Made by a program: the position numbers and the translations under genes. Positions 51,583 through 59,429 of a stretch of DNA of 64,000 nucleotides are shown piece after piece (position 1 is the stretch's first letter; each line of letters begins with the position of its first letter). The notes under the pieces were generated by a model. It made no database searches, was not told the DNA's origin, and saw only the letters and a list, made by a program, of their open reading frames with translations. The stretch comes from JAVVTR01 sp036653535. Its GTDB lineage: Bacteria > Bacteroidota > Bacteroidia > Bacteroidales > P3. The stretch is taken from positions 404,745-468,744 of the forward strand of contig JAVVTR010000001.1 in assembly GCA_036653535.1 (NCBI GenBank), read 5' to 3'.

Positions 51583-52605
51583 TTATTTTGTTTCTACAAT
51601 TAAGTAACGAGTTCCTTTCCAAAATTGATCTGGATTTTTAATTTCTATTTTTAGATTTTTGGCATCTTTCTTATTAATACTATAGCTGGAAGTGGGATGA
51701 CTACTAATAAGTGTTATTTTTTTTGCATTGGTTTCAATTATTCTTTTCTCTTGAATATTTTGAATTTTTGTAAAATTACTTTCTTTAAAATTGGGATTAA
51801 TACTTTTCTTTTCCAACAAACCTTTAGATTTTAATTCTTTACCAGTACCTGTTATGTAATAGGCTACGTTTACTACCTCGCTTAGCGTTTCAATTTCAGA
51901 ATCTTTGGTTTCCATTTCCAATTTGTAACGATTATTTTCTGCTTTCAAGTCTTCATTGATGGCTTGTAGGGCAGCATAAGCGTCTTTTAGTAAAGATAAT
52001 TCTTCTTGTAAACTTTCTATGCGTGCTTCGCTTTCGGCTACTTGTGTTTGAAGACGGCTTATGGTTGTTTCTAAGGATTTATTTAAGATATTTAATCGTT
52101 GATTTTCAGATTTATAATAACTAAGTTGTTCTTCATTACTGGCAGAAAGAAGAATAGGAGTAGAGGGTTCTTTGGGAAGTATACCATTTTTTAATTGACT
52201 GTTTTCATTTTTTAATCGGACATTTTGTTTTTTCATTGCAATAAGTTCTTTGCGTAAAGATTGCATGTTATATATTTTTTCCCGATTTTCTTCCATTAAT
52301 TTACCTATTTCAGTAATATCATTAATGATTTTTTGTTGAATATTTGGATTGGTTTCTGCATCGTGCGAGTTCTCACTGATCATTTTTTCTCGCACTTTAA
52401 TTTGATTCAAATTGTATTCTATTTCTGCATAAGCATTCATAAATTGAATTTGTAGCGAGTCGGATTGAATAATATCATTTTTCAGTTGAGTATTTTCCGC
52501 TTGTAATTTTTTCATATTGGGTGTTTGGCAAGCTGTAAAAAAAGACAAGGAAAATAGAATTGTGCCTATTAAAAAAAGACTGTGGTTTAAAGTAGTATTT
52601 TTCAT
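51583..52605 (-). CDS. Coiled-coil lipoprotein
   Basis: An about 340-residue protein with a lipoprotein signal (lipobox ending F-F-T-A-C near residue 26). Heptad-rich coiled coil then runs from about 32 to 235, with Q-L-K-N, L-K-A-E-N and E-S-L-Q-E-E-L repeats. The C-terminal 100 residues form a compact-looking domain with Y-Y-I-T-G-T-G-K-E-L-K near 250, I-T-L-I-S-S-H-P-T-S-S-Y-S near 300 and W-K-G-T-R-Y-L-I-V near 327. Similar coiled-coil plus TGT-K-E-L proteins occur in Bacteroidota, with unknown function. I chose ATG 52605, where the signal helix begins; the frame is open 15 codons further up. Confidence 0.75.
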   Translation of the reverse strand: MKNTTLNHSLFLIGTILFSLSFFTACQTPNMKKLQAENTQLKNDIIQSDSLQIQFMNAYAEIEYNLNQIKVREKMISENSHDAETNPNIQQKIINDITEIGKLMEENREKIYNMQSLRKELIAMKKQNVRLKNENSQLKNGILPKEPSTPILLSASNEEQLSYYKSENQRLNILNKSLETTISRLQTQVAESEARIESLQEELSLLKDAYAALQAINEDLKAENNRYKLEMETKDSEIETLSEVVNVAYYITGTGKELKSKGLLEKKSINPNFKESNFTKIQNIQEKRIIETNAKKITLISSHPTSSYSINKKDAKNLKIEIKNPDQFWKGTRYLIVETK

Positions 52606-52938
52606 GCTTAAAAAATTAAGATTAAAACATATAAAACGTATAGATGCCATTGGATACTTTGTTTATAGACACTTTACGCTTAATTTTATGGTATAGTTGG
52701 TGCAAATATAAATGATTTTTTTTATAATTACTAATTCTCTAACATACACGAGAGAAGTATTTAGTTACTTTAGAATTAGGGGGATCCCCCATAGTTTAAA
52801 AATTTAATGTATTTTTGTTTTAAGAAACTGTCTAATTTTGTTAAGCAAATTAGGCAGTTTTAGTTTAGAATTTTATAATTTAGGATGGAGCTTAATAAAA
52901 TACGAAGATAAAAGAACCAAAGAGAGGAATAGAAGAGA
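52606..52938. other. 333-bp divergent region with a leader hairpin
   Basis: It contains a 12-bp palindrome GGGGGATCCCCC (52779-52790), a TATTTTTG -7 match (52810-52817), and an inverted pair at 52825-52860. No coding signal was seen. Confidence 0.5.
52825..52860 (+). promoter_or_regulatory. Hairpin in the presumed leader of the DUF4175 gene
   Basis: AAACTGTCTAATTT/AAATTAGGCAGTTT pair with one G-T, loop 8 nt, followed by TTAG. It lies directly after the -7 match and 78 bp before the start, so it may be an attenuator or terminator. Confidence 0.45.
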
Positions 52939-55900
52939 GTGATGATGAGCCCGTATGTGCTTTTTATAGAGAAATTAAATGATTTTATAAGCAAGTATTA
53001 TCGCAATATTTTGTTTAAAGGGATACTTCTTTCCTTATCTCTTCTTTTAATTTCTTTTTTGCTTTTTAATTTTATAGAGTATTTTGCATTTTTACCTTCT
53101 TGCTTGCGCTTTATTTTACTATTAATTTTTATTTTACTTTTTTTGTTTTGTTTGGTTCAAGCCGTGATTATACCATTTTTGAGGATGAAAGGGTGGATAA
53201 AGCGCATGGATTATATGCAGGCGGCTCATTATTTGGCCTTACGATATCCGGAATTAGACGATCGACTATATAATGTTTTAGAATTGCAAAACAAGATAGA
53301 CGGGGATATTCTAAAACAGGAGGGTCCAAAATTTGCTATTTCTCAAGAGGGAAAATCGGAGAAAATAAACAAATTAGAAAAATCGAGTGCCGAAACAAAC
53401 CAGTTGTTACAGGCTGCTATTGAGCAAATTACATCTAATTTTGTAAGTTATAAATTTACGAATGTAATAAAGTTAAAAGCCAATTTAAAATATTTAAAAA
53501 TATTAGGAATTCCTTTGATGGTATTTCTCCTAATTTTAATTTTTTATCCACAAAGTATATGGAAGCCATCTCAAAGAATTTTGCGTTATAATGAAGTTTT
53601 TGCTCGTGAATTTCCTTTTACTATTCAAATTCAAAATGAAGTTTTAAAAGTTCCATATGAACAGGATTTTTTACTTCGTTTGTATGTAAAAGGATCCCAG
53701 TTGCCCTCGGAAATACAATTAGCCATTGGAGATAGACTTCTTACATGTAAAAAGAAGGATGCCAATCATTTTACCTATCTTTTTAAAAGCGTTCAAGAAC
53801 CTATTTCCTTTAATATAGTAAGTGGAAAGTATAAAAGTAATTCTTTGGTGTTGTTGGTTTTGCAGAAGCCTTTACTATCTTCTATACAGATGATTTTAAA
53901 TTATCCATCTTATACTGGTAAAGGAAGAGAAGTAATAGATAATACTTTAGATGCAGTAGTTCCTGTAGGAACAAAAATACAATGGAAACTTAGGGTTGAT
54001 TATGCCAAAGAGCTAAGAGTTAATTATATAAATAGTCCTATTACTAATACTTCTAATTCTAAATGGAAAAGTTTTACGGTTCATTCTAAAGCTCCATTAT
54101 TTTCTTTTTCTGCACAGGCTAAGGAGTCTTTTGTTTATACATTGATACCAACGGCTTCTATGAATTTTAAGACAGACACTTTAAAATTTCATGTGGAAGT
54201 GATACCAGATACTTATCCTCGTATAGATGTGATAGAGTTAATGGATAGTACTATGATAAACCGTCGCTTTTTTCAAGGTCGAATAGCTGATGATTATGGA
54301 TTTCATTCTTTAATTTTTCATGTTAAATGCTATAAAGCAAATACAGCTAAAGTTTCGAATTGGACAGATGGTTTAGAATTAATTTCCAACAGTAGGGATC
54401 AAGAGTTTAGGTATTATTTAGATGTGCATAGATTTTCGTTGGAACCGGGCGATGAATTAAATTATTATTTTGAAGTAAGGGACAATGATGCTGCCGCTGG
54501 TTTTAAATCTATGGTTTCCAAAACTTTTTCCTATAAAAAAATGTCGGAACAGGAAGTAAGAACAGAGGTAAAAACCGTGTCGGAGGCGATTGAAAACAAA
54601 TTATCGTCTTCTATTATCGGATTACGTAAATTTAGTTTAGAATTTGAAAAAAACGTAAAGAAATTATTGGAGAAAAAACAATTTCATTGGGAGGATAAAA
54701 AGGGAGTAGAGCAGCTATTGGAACAGCAAAAAAAACTAATGAAAGAATATCAAAAAATAGCACAAGAATTACAGCAAAAAAATGATTTAGAAAAAGAGTT
54801 AAATGAGTATAGCCAAGAGGTTTTACAAAAGCAAAAAGAGTTGCAGGAATTGTATGAAAAAGTATTTGACAAACAAACATTAGAGAAATTAGAAGAGTTG
54901 CAGCGTTTGATGGAAGAAAATGCTCCCCAAGATAGAATTATGGAATCGTTTGAAAAATTGAAGCAGGAACAAAGGGATCTTAAAAAGGATTTGGATAGAA
55001 ATTTGGATTTATATAGACAGCTGGAATTTGAAAAACGTATGGAAAAATCGGTGGAAGATGCACAAAAATTGCTAAATAATACACAGGATTTGAATAAGAG
55101 TTTGCAAAAAGATTTTTTAGAAAAAAGGGATAGTATAAAGGCGGTTCAGCAAGAATTAAATAAGAAGTTTGAAAATTTGAAAAAGGATTTATCGGATTTG
55201 GAAAAATTAAATTCAACATTAGATAAACCCTCTTCCTTTATCAAGCCCGAAGATTTATTGCAAAAAATAGATAAAGCAAGTAAAAATGCGGAGTTTGAGA
55301 TAGGGGAGAAAAACAAGAAAGAGGCAGATACAGAACAAAAAAAGGCGATAGATGCGATGCAAGAATTGGCAGAAAATTTAAGCATGCAAAAGGAGAAGAT
55401 AGAAAAAGAAAAGGAAGCAGAAGATGCGGAAGCAATACGTATTTTACTAAAATCTATAGTAAGGGTTTCTTTTAAACAGGAAAATATAATGCAAATATTG
55501 TCTTCTATTAGAATTACGGATCCTCGTTATGTGGAAGTAATTAGGAGGCAGTCGGAATTGAAGACAGAAATTCAGTTTATAGCAGATAGTATTACTGCTA
55601 TTTCCCGTAGACAACCTCAGGTGGCTTTAGTTACGAATAAAGAAGTTGCGGATATGCTTAATTATAGCAAAGAGGCTTTAAATTCTCTTTTATCGATGAA
55701 TAATGTTGCTTATCAACGTTATTCCATAAATAATTCGGAAGCATTGGGGAAACAACAATATGCTATGACCTCTTTAAATAATTTAGCCTTGCTTTTGTCG
55801 GAATCCTTGGATAAAATGGAAGAAAAGAAATTCATGGGGAAGGGTTCTTCGTCTATGAAAAACAGAGGCAAGCCTCAAGGATCTTGTTCGAATCCGGGTG

Positions 55901-56514
55901 GCGGGAAACCAAAGGCTGGGTCCTCTGAAAAAAACCCTTCTATACAACAAATGCAAGAGGCTTTAAATAAGCAATTGGAGGCTTTAAAAAAAGGATTGGA
56001 GAAGCAAGCAGCATTAAAAGGGAACGAAAGCGGGAAGGGTCAAAAGGGAGGGAATGAAGGAGATAGAAATTCGGGGATAAGGGATGCGAATGGTGAATTT
56101 TCAGAAGCATTTTCTCGTGCGGCAATGCAGCAAGAGATGATTAGAAGAAGGCTACAAGAAAAAGTGAACGAGGCAAAAATAGGGGATGCAAAAACAGCGG
56201 GAGAGTTTAATAAAATATTGGGGGATATGGAGAGAACGGAGAAGGATTTGGTAAATAAAATTTTGAATAATCAAACTCTTTTAAGACAACAGAATATTGA
56301 AAGTAGATTATTAGAAGCTGAAAATGCGGAATTAAATAGAGAACAAACAGAGAAGAGAGAATCTAAGGAGGGTGATTTATTTACTCCGGATAACAAAATT
56401 AAAATGGATTTTTTCAAGAAAAAGGATAAAGGGCAGGGAGATGTTTTACAGAAGAGCACGCCTTCCTTGCGGCCATATTATAAAGAAAAAGTAGAGAAGT
56501 ATTTTTTTGAATAG
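52939..56514 (+). CDS. Large DUF4175 family membrane protein
   Basis: A 1191-residue protein with two membrane helices near the N-terminus (about 25-50 and 58-80), a third near 190, a beta-rich periplasmic part (about 210-530), and then very long coiled coil from about 540 to 830 (Gln, Lys, Glu, Leu). The C-terminal third is Gly/Lys/Glu-rich, with a low-complexity stretch near 970-1050 before a last helical part. The D-x-x-D-x-D-R/L motif Y-P-E-L-D-D-R-L-Y-N near 105 is typical of DUF4175. Function is not known; a role in envelope organisation is only assumed. The stop is followed by a parS site 16 bp later. Confidence 0.82.
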   Translation: MMMSPYVLFIEKLNDFISKYYRNILFKGILLSLSLLLISFLLFNFIEYFAFLPSCLRFILLLIFILLFLFCLVQAVIIPFLRMKGWIKRMDYMQAAHYLALRYPELDDRLYNVLELQNKIDGDILKQEGPKFAISQEGKSEKINKLEKSSAETNQLLQAAIEQITSNFVSYKFTNVIKLKANLKYLKILGIPLMVFLLILIFYPQSIWKPSQRILRYNEVFAREFPFTIQIQNEVLKVPYEQDFLLRLYVKGSQLPSEIQLAIGDRLLTCKKKDANHFTYLFKSVQEPISFNIVSGKYKSNSLVLLVLQKPLLSSIQMILNYPSYTGKGREVIDNTLDAVVPVGTKIQWKLRVDYAKELRVNYINSPITNTSNSKWKSFTVHSKAPLFSFSAQAKESFVYTLIPTASMNFKTDTLKFHVEVIPDTYPRIDVIELMDSTMINRRFFQGRIADDYGFHSLIFHVKCYKANTAKVSNWTDGLELISNSRDQEFRYYLDVHRFSLEPGDELNYYFEVRDNDAAAGFKSMVSKTFSYKKMSEQEVRTEVKTVSEAIENKLSSSIIGLRKFSLEFEKNVKKLLEKKQFHWEDKKGVEQLLEQQKKLMKEYQKIAQELQQKNDLEKELNEYSQEVLQKQKELQELYEKVFDKQTLEKLEELQRLMEENAPQDRIMESFEKLKQEQRDLKKDLDRNLDLYRQLEFEKRMEKSVEDAQKLLNNTQDLNKSLQKDFLEKRDSIKAVQQELNKKFENLKKDLSDLEKLNSTLDKPSSFIKPEDLLQKIDKASKNAEFEIGEKNKKEADTEQKKAIDAMQELAENLSMQKEKIEKEKEAEDAEAIRILLKSIVRVSFKQENIMQILSSIRITDPRYVEVIRRQSELKTEIQFIADSITAISRRQPQVALVTNKEVADMLNYSKEALNSLLSMNNVAYQRYSINNSEALGKQQYAMTSLNNLALLLSESLDKMEEKKFMGKGSSSMKNRGKPQGSCSNPGGGKPKAGSSEKNPSIQQMQEALNKQLEALKKGLEKQAALKGNESGKGQKGGNEGDRNSGIRDANGEFSEAFSRAAMQQEMIRRRLQEKVNEAKIGDAKTAGEFNKILGDMERTEKDLVNKILNNQTLLRQQNIESRLLEAENAELNREQTEKRESKEGDLFTPDNKIKMDFFKKKDKGQGDVLQKSTPSLRPYYKEKVEKYFFE

Positions 56515-56529
56515 GGCGGAGGGTTTAAA

Positions 56530-56545
56530 TGTTCCACGTGGAACA
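56530..56545. promoter_or_regulatory. parS centromere site 1
   Basis: TGTTCCACGTGGAACA is a perfect 16-bp palindrome and fits the bacterial parS consensus TGTTNCACGTGNAACA, the binding site of ParB. It lies 16 bp after the DUF4175 gene, between it and the minisatellite. Confidence 0.9.
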
Positions 56546-56547
56546 AT

Positions 56548-56743
56548 GGGAGGTTCGGGGTCGGGAGGTTCGGGGTCAGGCTGGAGGAATACACGGGGTC
56601 AGGCTGGAGGAATACACGGGGTCAGGCTGGAGGAATACACGGGGTCAGGCTGGAGAAATACATGGGGTCAGGCTGGAGGAATACATGGGGTCAGGCTGGA
56701 GGAATACACGGGGTCAGGCTGGAGGAATACACGGGGTCAGGCT
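56548..56743 (+). repeat. 23-bp minisatellite of GGGGTCAGGC repeats
   Basis: Seven tandem 23-bp units start at 56583, 56606, 56629, 56652, 56675, 56698 and 56721; two shortened variants precede them (56548-56582). The unit core ACACGGGGTCAGGCT is the dispersed repeat with one change (A to T). Two units have ACATGGGG in place of ACACGGGG. Confidence 0.95.
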
Positions 56744-56916
56744 GCGTGGTTTGTAAATTAATTTTTTTTTATTAGTTTTGGTAGTTGAAAGCAAGGGTGC
56801 GAGGGAGGTGTGTTGTTTAGGGTTGATTGGGGTTTGTTTTTTTTATTGGAGCTAATGGAAAAGTTTGGGTTTAATAAAGTATAAATTCAGGTGTATTTAA
56901 CAATTTCTTTTTTAAT

Positions 56917-57345
56917 ATGGAAAAAATAGAATTTTTTGAAGAAGAGGTTCGTGTGGCTTTTTTAAAAAGGCGATTAACGCGGAAGTGTTTAGAAAAAGTC
57001 GTATCCTTTTTAAAGAAAAAAAGTGGCGAAATTAATTACATTTTTTGCACAGATGAATATTTGTATAAGATGAACGAGGCATATTTAAAGCACGACACCT
57101 ATACCGATATTATTACGTTTGATTATACAGAAAAAAATATTTTGTCTGGAGATATTTTTATTAGTATAGAGCGGATCAAGGAAAATGCAAAAATGTTCCA
57201 CGTGAAACAAAACGACGAATTAAATCGTGTGATGGTTCATGGTGTTTTACATTTGGCCGGATACAAAGACAAAACACCAGAAGAGGCAAAAAAAATGAGA
57301 GAGATGGAAAATAAGTGCATGGAAAAATGTTTTGTAGAAGAATAA
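56917..57345 (+). CDS. ybeY: Endoribonuclease YbeY
   Basis: Zinc-dependent rRNA maturation RNase (UPF0054), 142 residues. The metal motif H-G-V-L-H-L-A-G-Y is near residue 108, followed by K-D-K-T where the E. coli protein has D-H; as far as I recall the third His is likewise not kept in other Bacteroidota homologues. T-D-I-I-T-F-D near 66 and S-G-D-I-F-I-S-I-E near 77 are the other family blocks. A parS site lies inside the coding region (57194-57209) and encodes M-F-H-V-K-Q. Confidence 0.92.
   Translation: MEKIEFFEEEVRVAFLKRRLTRKCLEKVVSFLKKKSGEINYIFCTDEYLYKMNEAYLKHDTYTDIITFDYTEKNILSGDIFISIERIKENAKMFHVKQNDELNRVMVHGVLHLAGYKDKTPEEAKKMREMENKCMEKCFVEE
57194..57209. promoter_or_regulatory. parS centromere site 2, inside ybeY
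   Basis: TGTTCCACGTGAAACA equals the classical B. subtilis parS. It lies inside the ybeY coding sequence, about 665 bp after site 1. Confidence 0.9.
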
Positions 57346-57455
57346 AAACAATTAGTGTACCTAATTTTTATTAATAATTAAATTTAAAATCCAAGATGAT
57401 AGAAATACAAAAACTTTATCATAGTAAACAAGGGTATAAGGAGAGATGGGAATAA

Positions 57456-59348
57456 ATGGACAATTTTGTGTTTGATAATATATATGATATAATTGTAGTG
57501 GGCGGAGGTCATGCCGGATGTGAAGCGGCAGTGGCGGCCGCCCGCTTAGGTTCACGGGTTTTGCTAATTAGCATGCATTTGGACAGAGTGGCCTACATGT
57601 CTTGTAATCCTGCGATGGGAGGTGTGGCTAAAGGACAAATTATTCGCGAAGTAGATGCAATGGGAGGATGTTCGGGAATTATTACCGATTCTACTATGAT
57701 ACAATTTCGTATGTTGAACCTTTCCAAAGGGCCTGCTATGTGGAGCCCACGTGCACAAAGTGATCTTCTTCGTTTTTCTTGGGCTTGGCGGCAGCAGTTA
57801 GAAAAGACACCTAATTTGAGACTTCGGCAAGATACTGTAGTTTCTTTGTGGACAGAGAAAGGAATTATTAAGGGCGTTTACACATTAACAGGTGCAAAAA
57901 TTCAAGGGCGAGCGATAGTGTTGACTAATGGTACGTTTTTAAATGGGAAAATTCATATAGGGGAATGTTCTTATTCTGGGGGAAGAATGGGGGATGCTGC
58001 GGTATTAGGTTTAACGGAGTCGTTGCAAAATTTTGGATTTGAAAGTGCAAGGCTTAAAACTGGAACGCCTGTACGTATAGATGGACGTACTATAGACTTT
58101 ACGAAATTAACCGAGCAAAAAGGGGATGAACATCCTGCTAAATTTTCTTTTACCGATACTCCTACATTGAAAGATCAATGCTCTTGTTTTTTAGCTTATA
58201 CGAATGAAACGGTACATAATACATTACGTAAAGGGTTTGAAAAATCGCCTATGTTTGCGGGTCGGATTCAAGGAGTGGGTCCTCGTTATTGTCCATCTAT
58301 AGAAGATAAAATTAATCGTTTTGCCGATAAAACACGGCATCCGCTTTTTGTGGAACCCATGGGGCGGGATACGGTAGAGTACTATTTGAATGGTTTTTCT
58401 TCTTCTTTGCCCGAGCCTATTCAGGTGGAGGCTTTACGACAAATTCCTGGATTTGAAAATGCTCAGATTTTTCGTCCTGGATATGCCATTGAATATGATT
58501 ATTTTCCTCCAACGCAACTTTCAGCGACTTTAGAAACAAAATTATTGCCGAATTTGTATTTTGCTGGACAAATAAATGGTACAACAGGGTATGAAGAAGC
58601 TGCTGCTCAGGGTTTTATGGCTGGAATAAATGCTCATCTTAAATTAAAGGAACAGTCTCCGTTTATTTTAAAACGTTCACAGGCATACATTGGGGTTTTG
58701 ATAGACGATTTGATTACCAAGGGAGTAGATGAACCCTACAGAATGTTTACTTCCCGTGCGGAGTATAGAATACTTTTGCGTCAAGATAATGCAGATTTTC
58801 GTCTTACTCCTTTGTCGTATGCTATAGGCTTAGCTTCTAAAGAAAGAATGTGTCGATTAGAGCGAAAAACGGCAGCAGAAAAGGATATTTGTGCTTTTTT
58901 GTGTGCTGAAAAGATAGAACCTTTAGAAATAAATTCTATTTTAACAGATTTAGGGACTTCTTCCATTAATCAAAAGGTAACTTTAAATACTTTATTACAG
59001 CGTCCACAAGTAATGCTTAAGAATTTGATTCCTTGTTGTGAAAAATTAAAAAAGCAATTAAAAAAGGTGGAAGGTGAGCCTTTTTTCGAGGAATTATTAG
59101 AGGAGGTAGAAGTAGCCTTAAAGTATGAATCTTATATTAAAAAGGAAGAGGAAAATGTAATGCGTTTGGCTAAATACGAAGAATTACCACTGAAAGAAAA
59201 TTTTAATTATCAAGCTATATTGTCCTTGTCTTATGAGGCGAGAGAAAAGCTAAGTAAATTAAAGCCAAGAACCTTAGGACAGGCTTCTCGAATTCCGGGG
59301 GTTTCTCCATCGGATATATCGGTGTTAATAATATATTTAAATAAATAA
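57456..59348 (+). CDS. mnmG: tRNA uridine-5-carboxymethylaminomethyl modification enzyme MnmG (GidA)
   Basis: FAD-dependent enzyme that with MnmE makes the cmnm5 wobble modification. 630 residues. The N-terminal dinucleotide fold is I-I-V-V-G-G-G-H-A-G-C-E near residue 12. C-N-P-A-M-G-G-V-A-K-G near 50, T-G-T-P-V-R near 205 and R-M-F-T-S-R-A-E-Y-R near 430 are diagnostic, and the C-terminal helical domain ends in L-G-Q-A-S-R-I-P-G-V-S-P-S-D. gidA is classically near the origin of replication in bacteria, which fits the parS sites next to it. It starts 110 bp after ybeY. Confidence 0.96.
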   Translation: MDNFVFDNIYDIIVVGGGHAGCEAAVAAARLGSRVLLISMHLDRVAYMSCNPAMGGVAKGQIIREVDAMGGCSGIITDSTMIQFRMLNLSKGPAMWSPRAQSDLLRFSWAWRQQLEKTPNLRLRQDTVVSLWTEKGIIKGVYTLTGAKIQGRAIVLTNGTFLNGKIHIGECSYSGGRMGDAAVLGLTESLQNFGFESARLKTGTPVRIDGRTIDFTKLTEQKGDEHPAKFSFTDTPTLKDQCSCFLAYTNETVHNTLRKGFEKSPMFAGRIQGVGPRYCPSIEDKINRFADKTRHPLFVEPMGRDTVEYYLNGFSSSLPEPIQVEALRQIPGFENAQIFRPGYAIEYDYFPPTQLSATLETKLLPNLYFAGQINGTTGYEEAAAQGFMAGINAHLKLKEQSPFILKRSQAYIGVLIDDLITKGVDEPYRMFTSRAEYRILLRQDNADFRLTPLSYAIGLASKERMCRLERKTAAEKDICAFLCAEKIEPLEINSILTDLGTSSINQKVTLNTLLQRPQVMLKNLIPCCEKLKKQLKKVEGEPFFEELLEEVEVALKYESYIKKEEENVMRLAKYEELPLKENFNYQAILSLSYEAREKLSKLKPRTLGQASRIPGVSPSDISVLIIYLNK

Positions 59349-59429
59349 GAAACATAAATAAAAGGATAAAAAAGGCAGTTTTAAGTTTAAAAATGGAGGG
59401 TGTAGATTTTATTAGAGGGAAGTAAAGCA

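Noticed and set aside
56507..56761. Open frames with repeated E-Y-T-G-S-G or W-R-N-T-R-G-Q-A-G across the minisatellite.
   Set aside because: The periodic reading frame is produced by the 23-bp tandem repeat, there is no start context or family, and the parS site is inside it.
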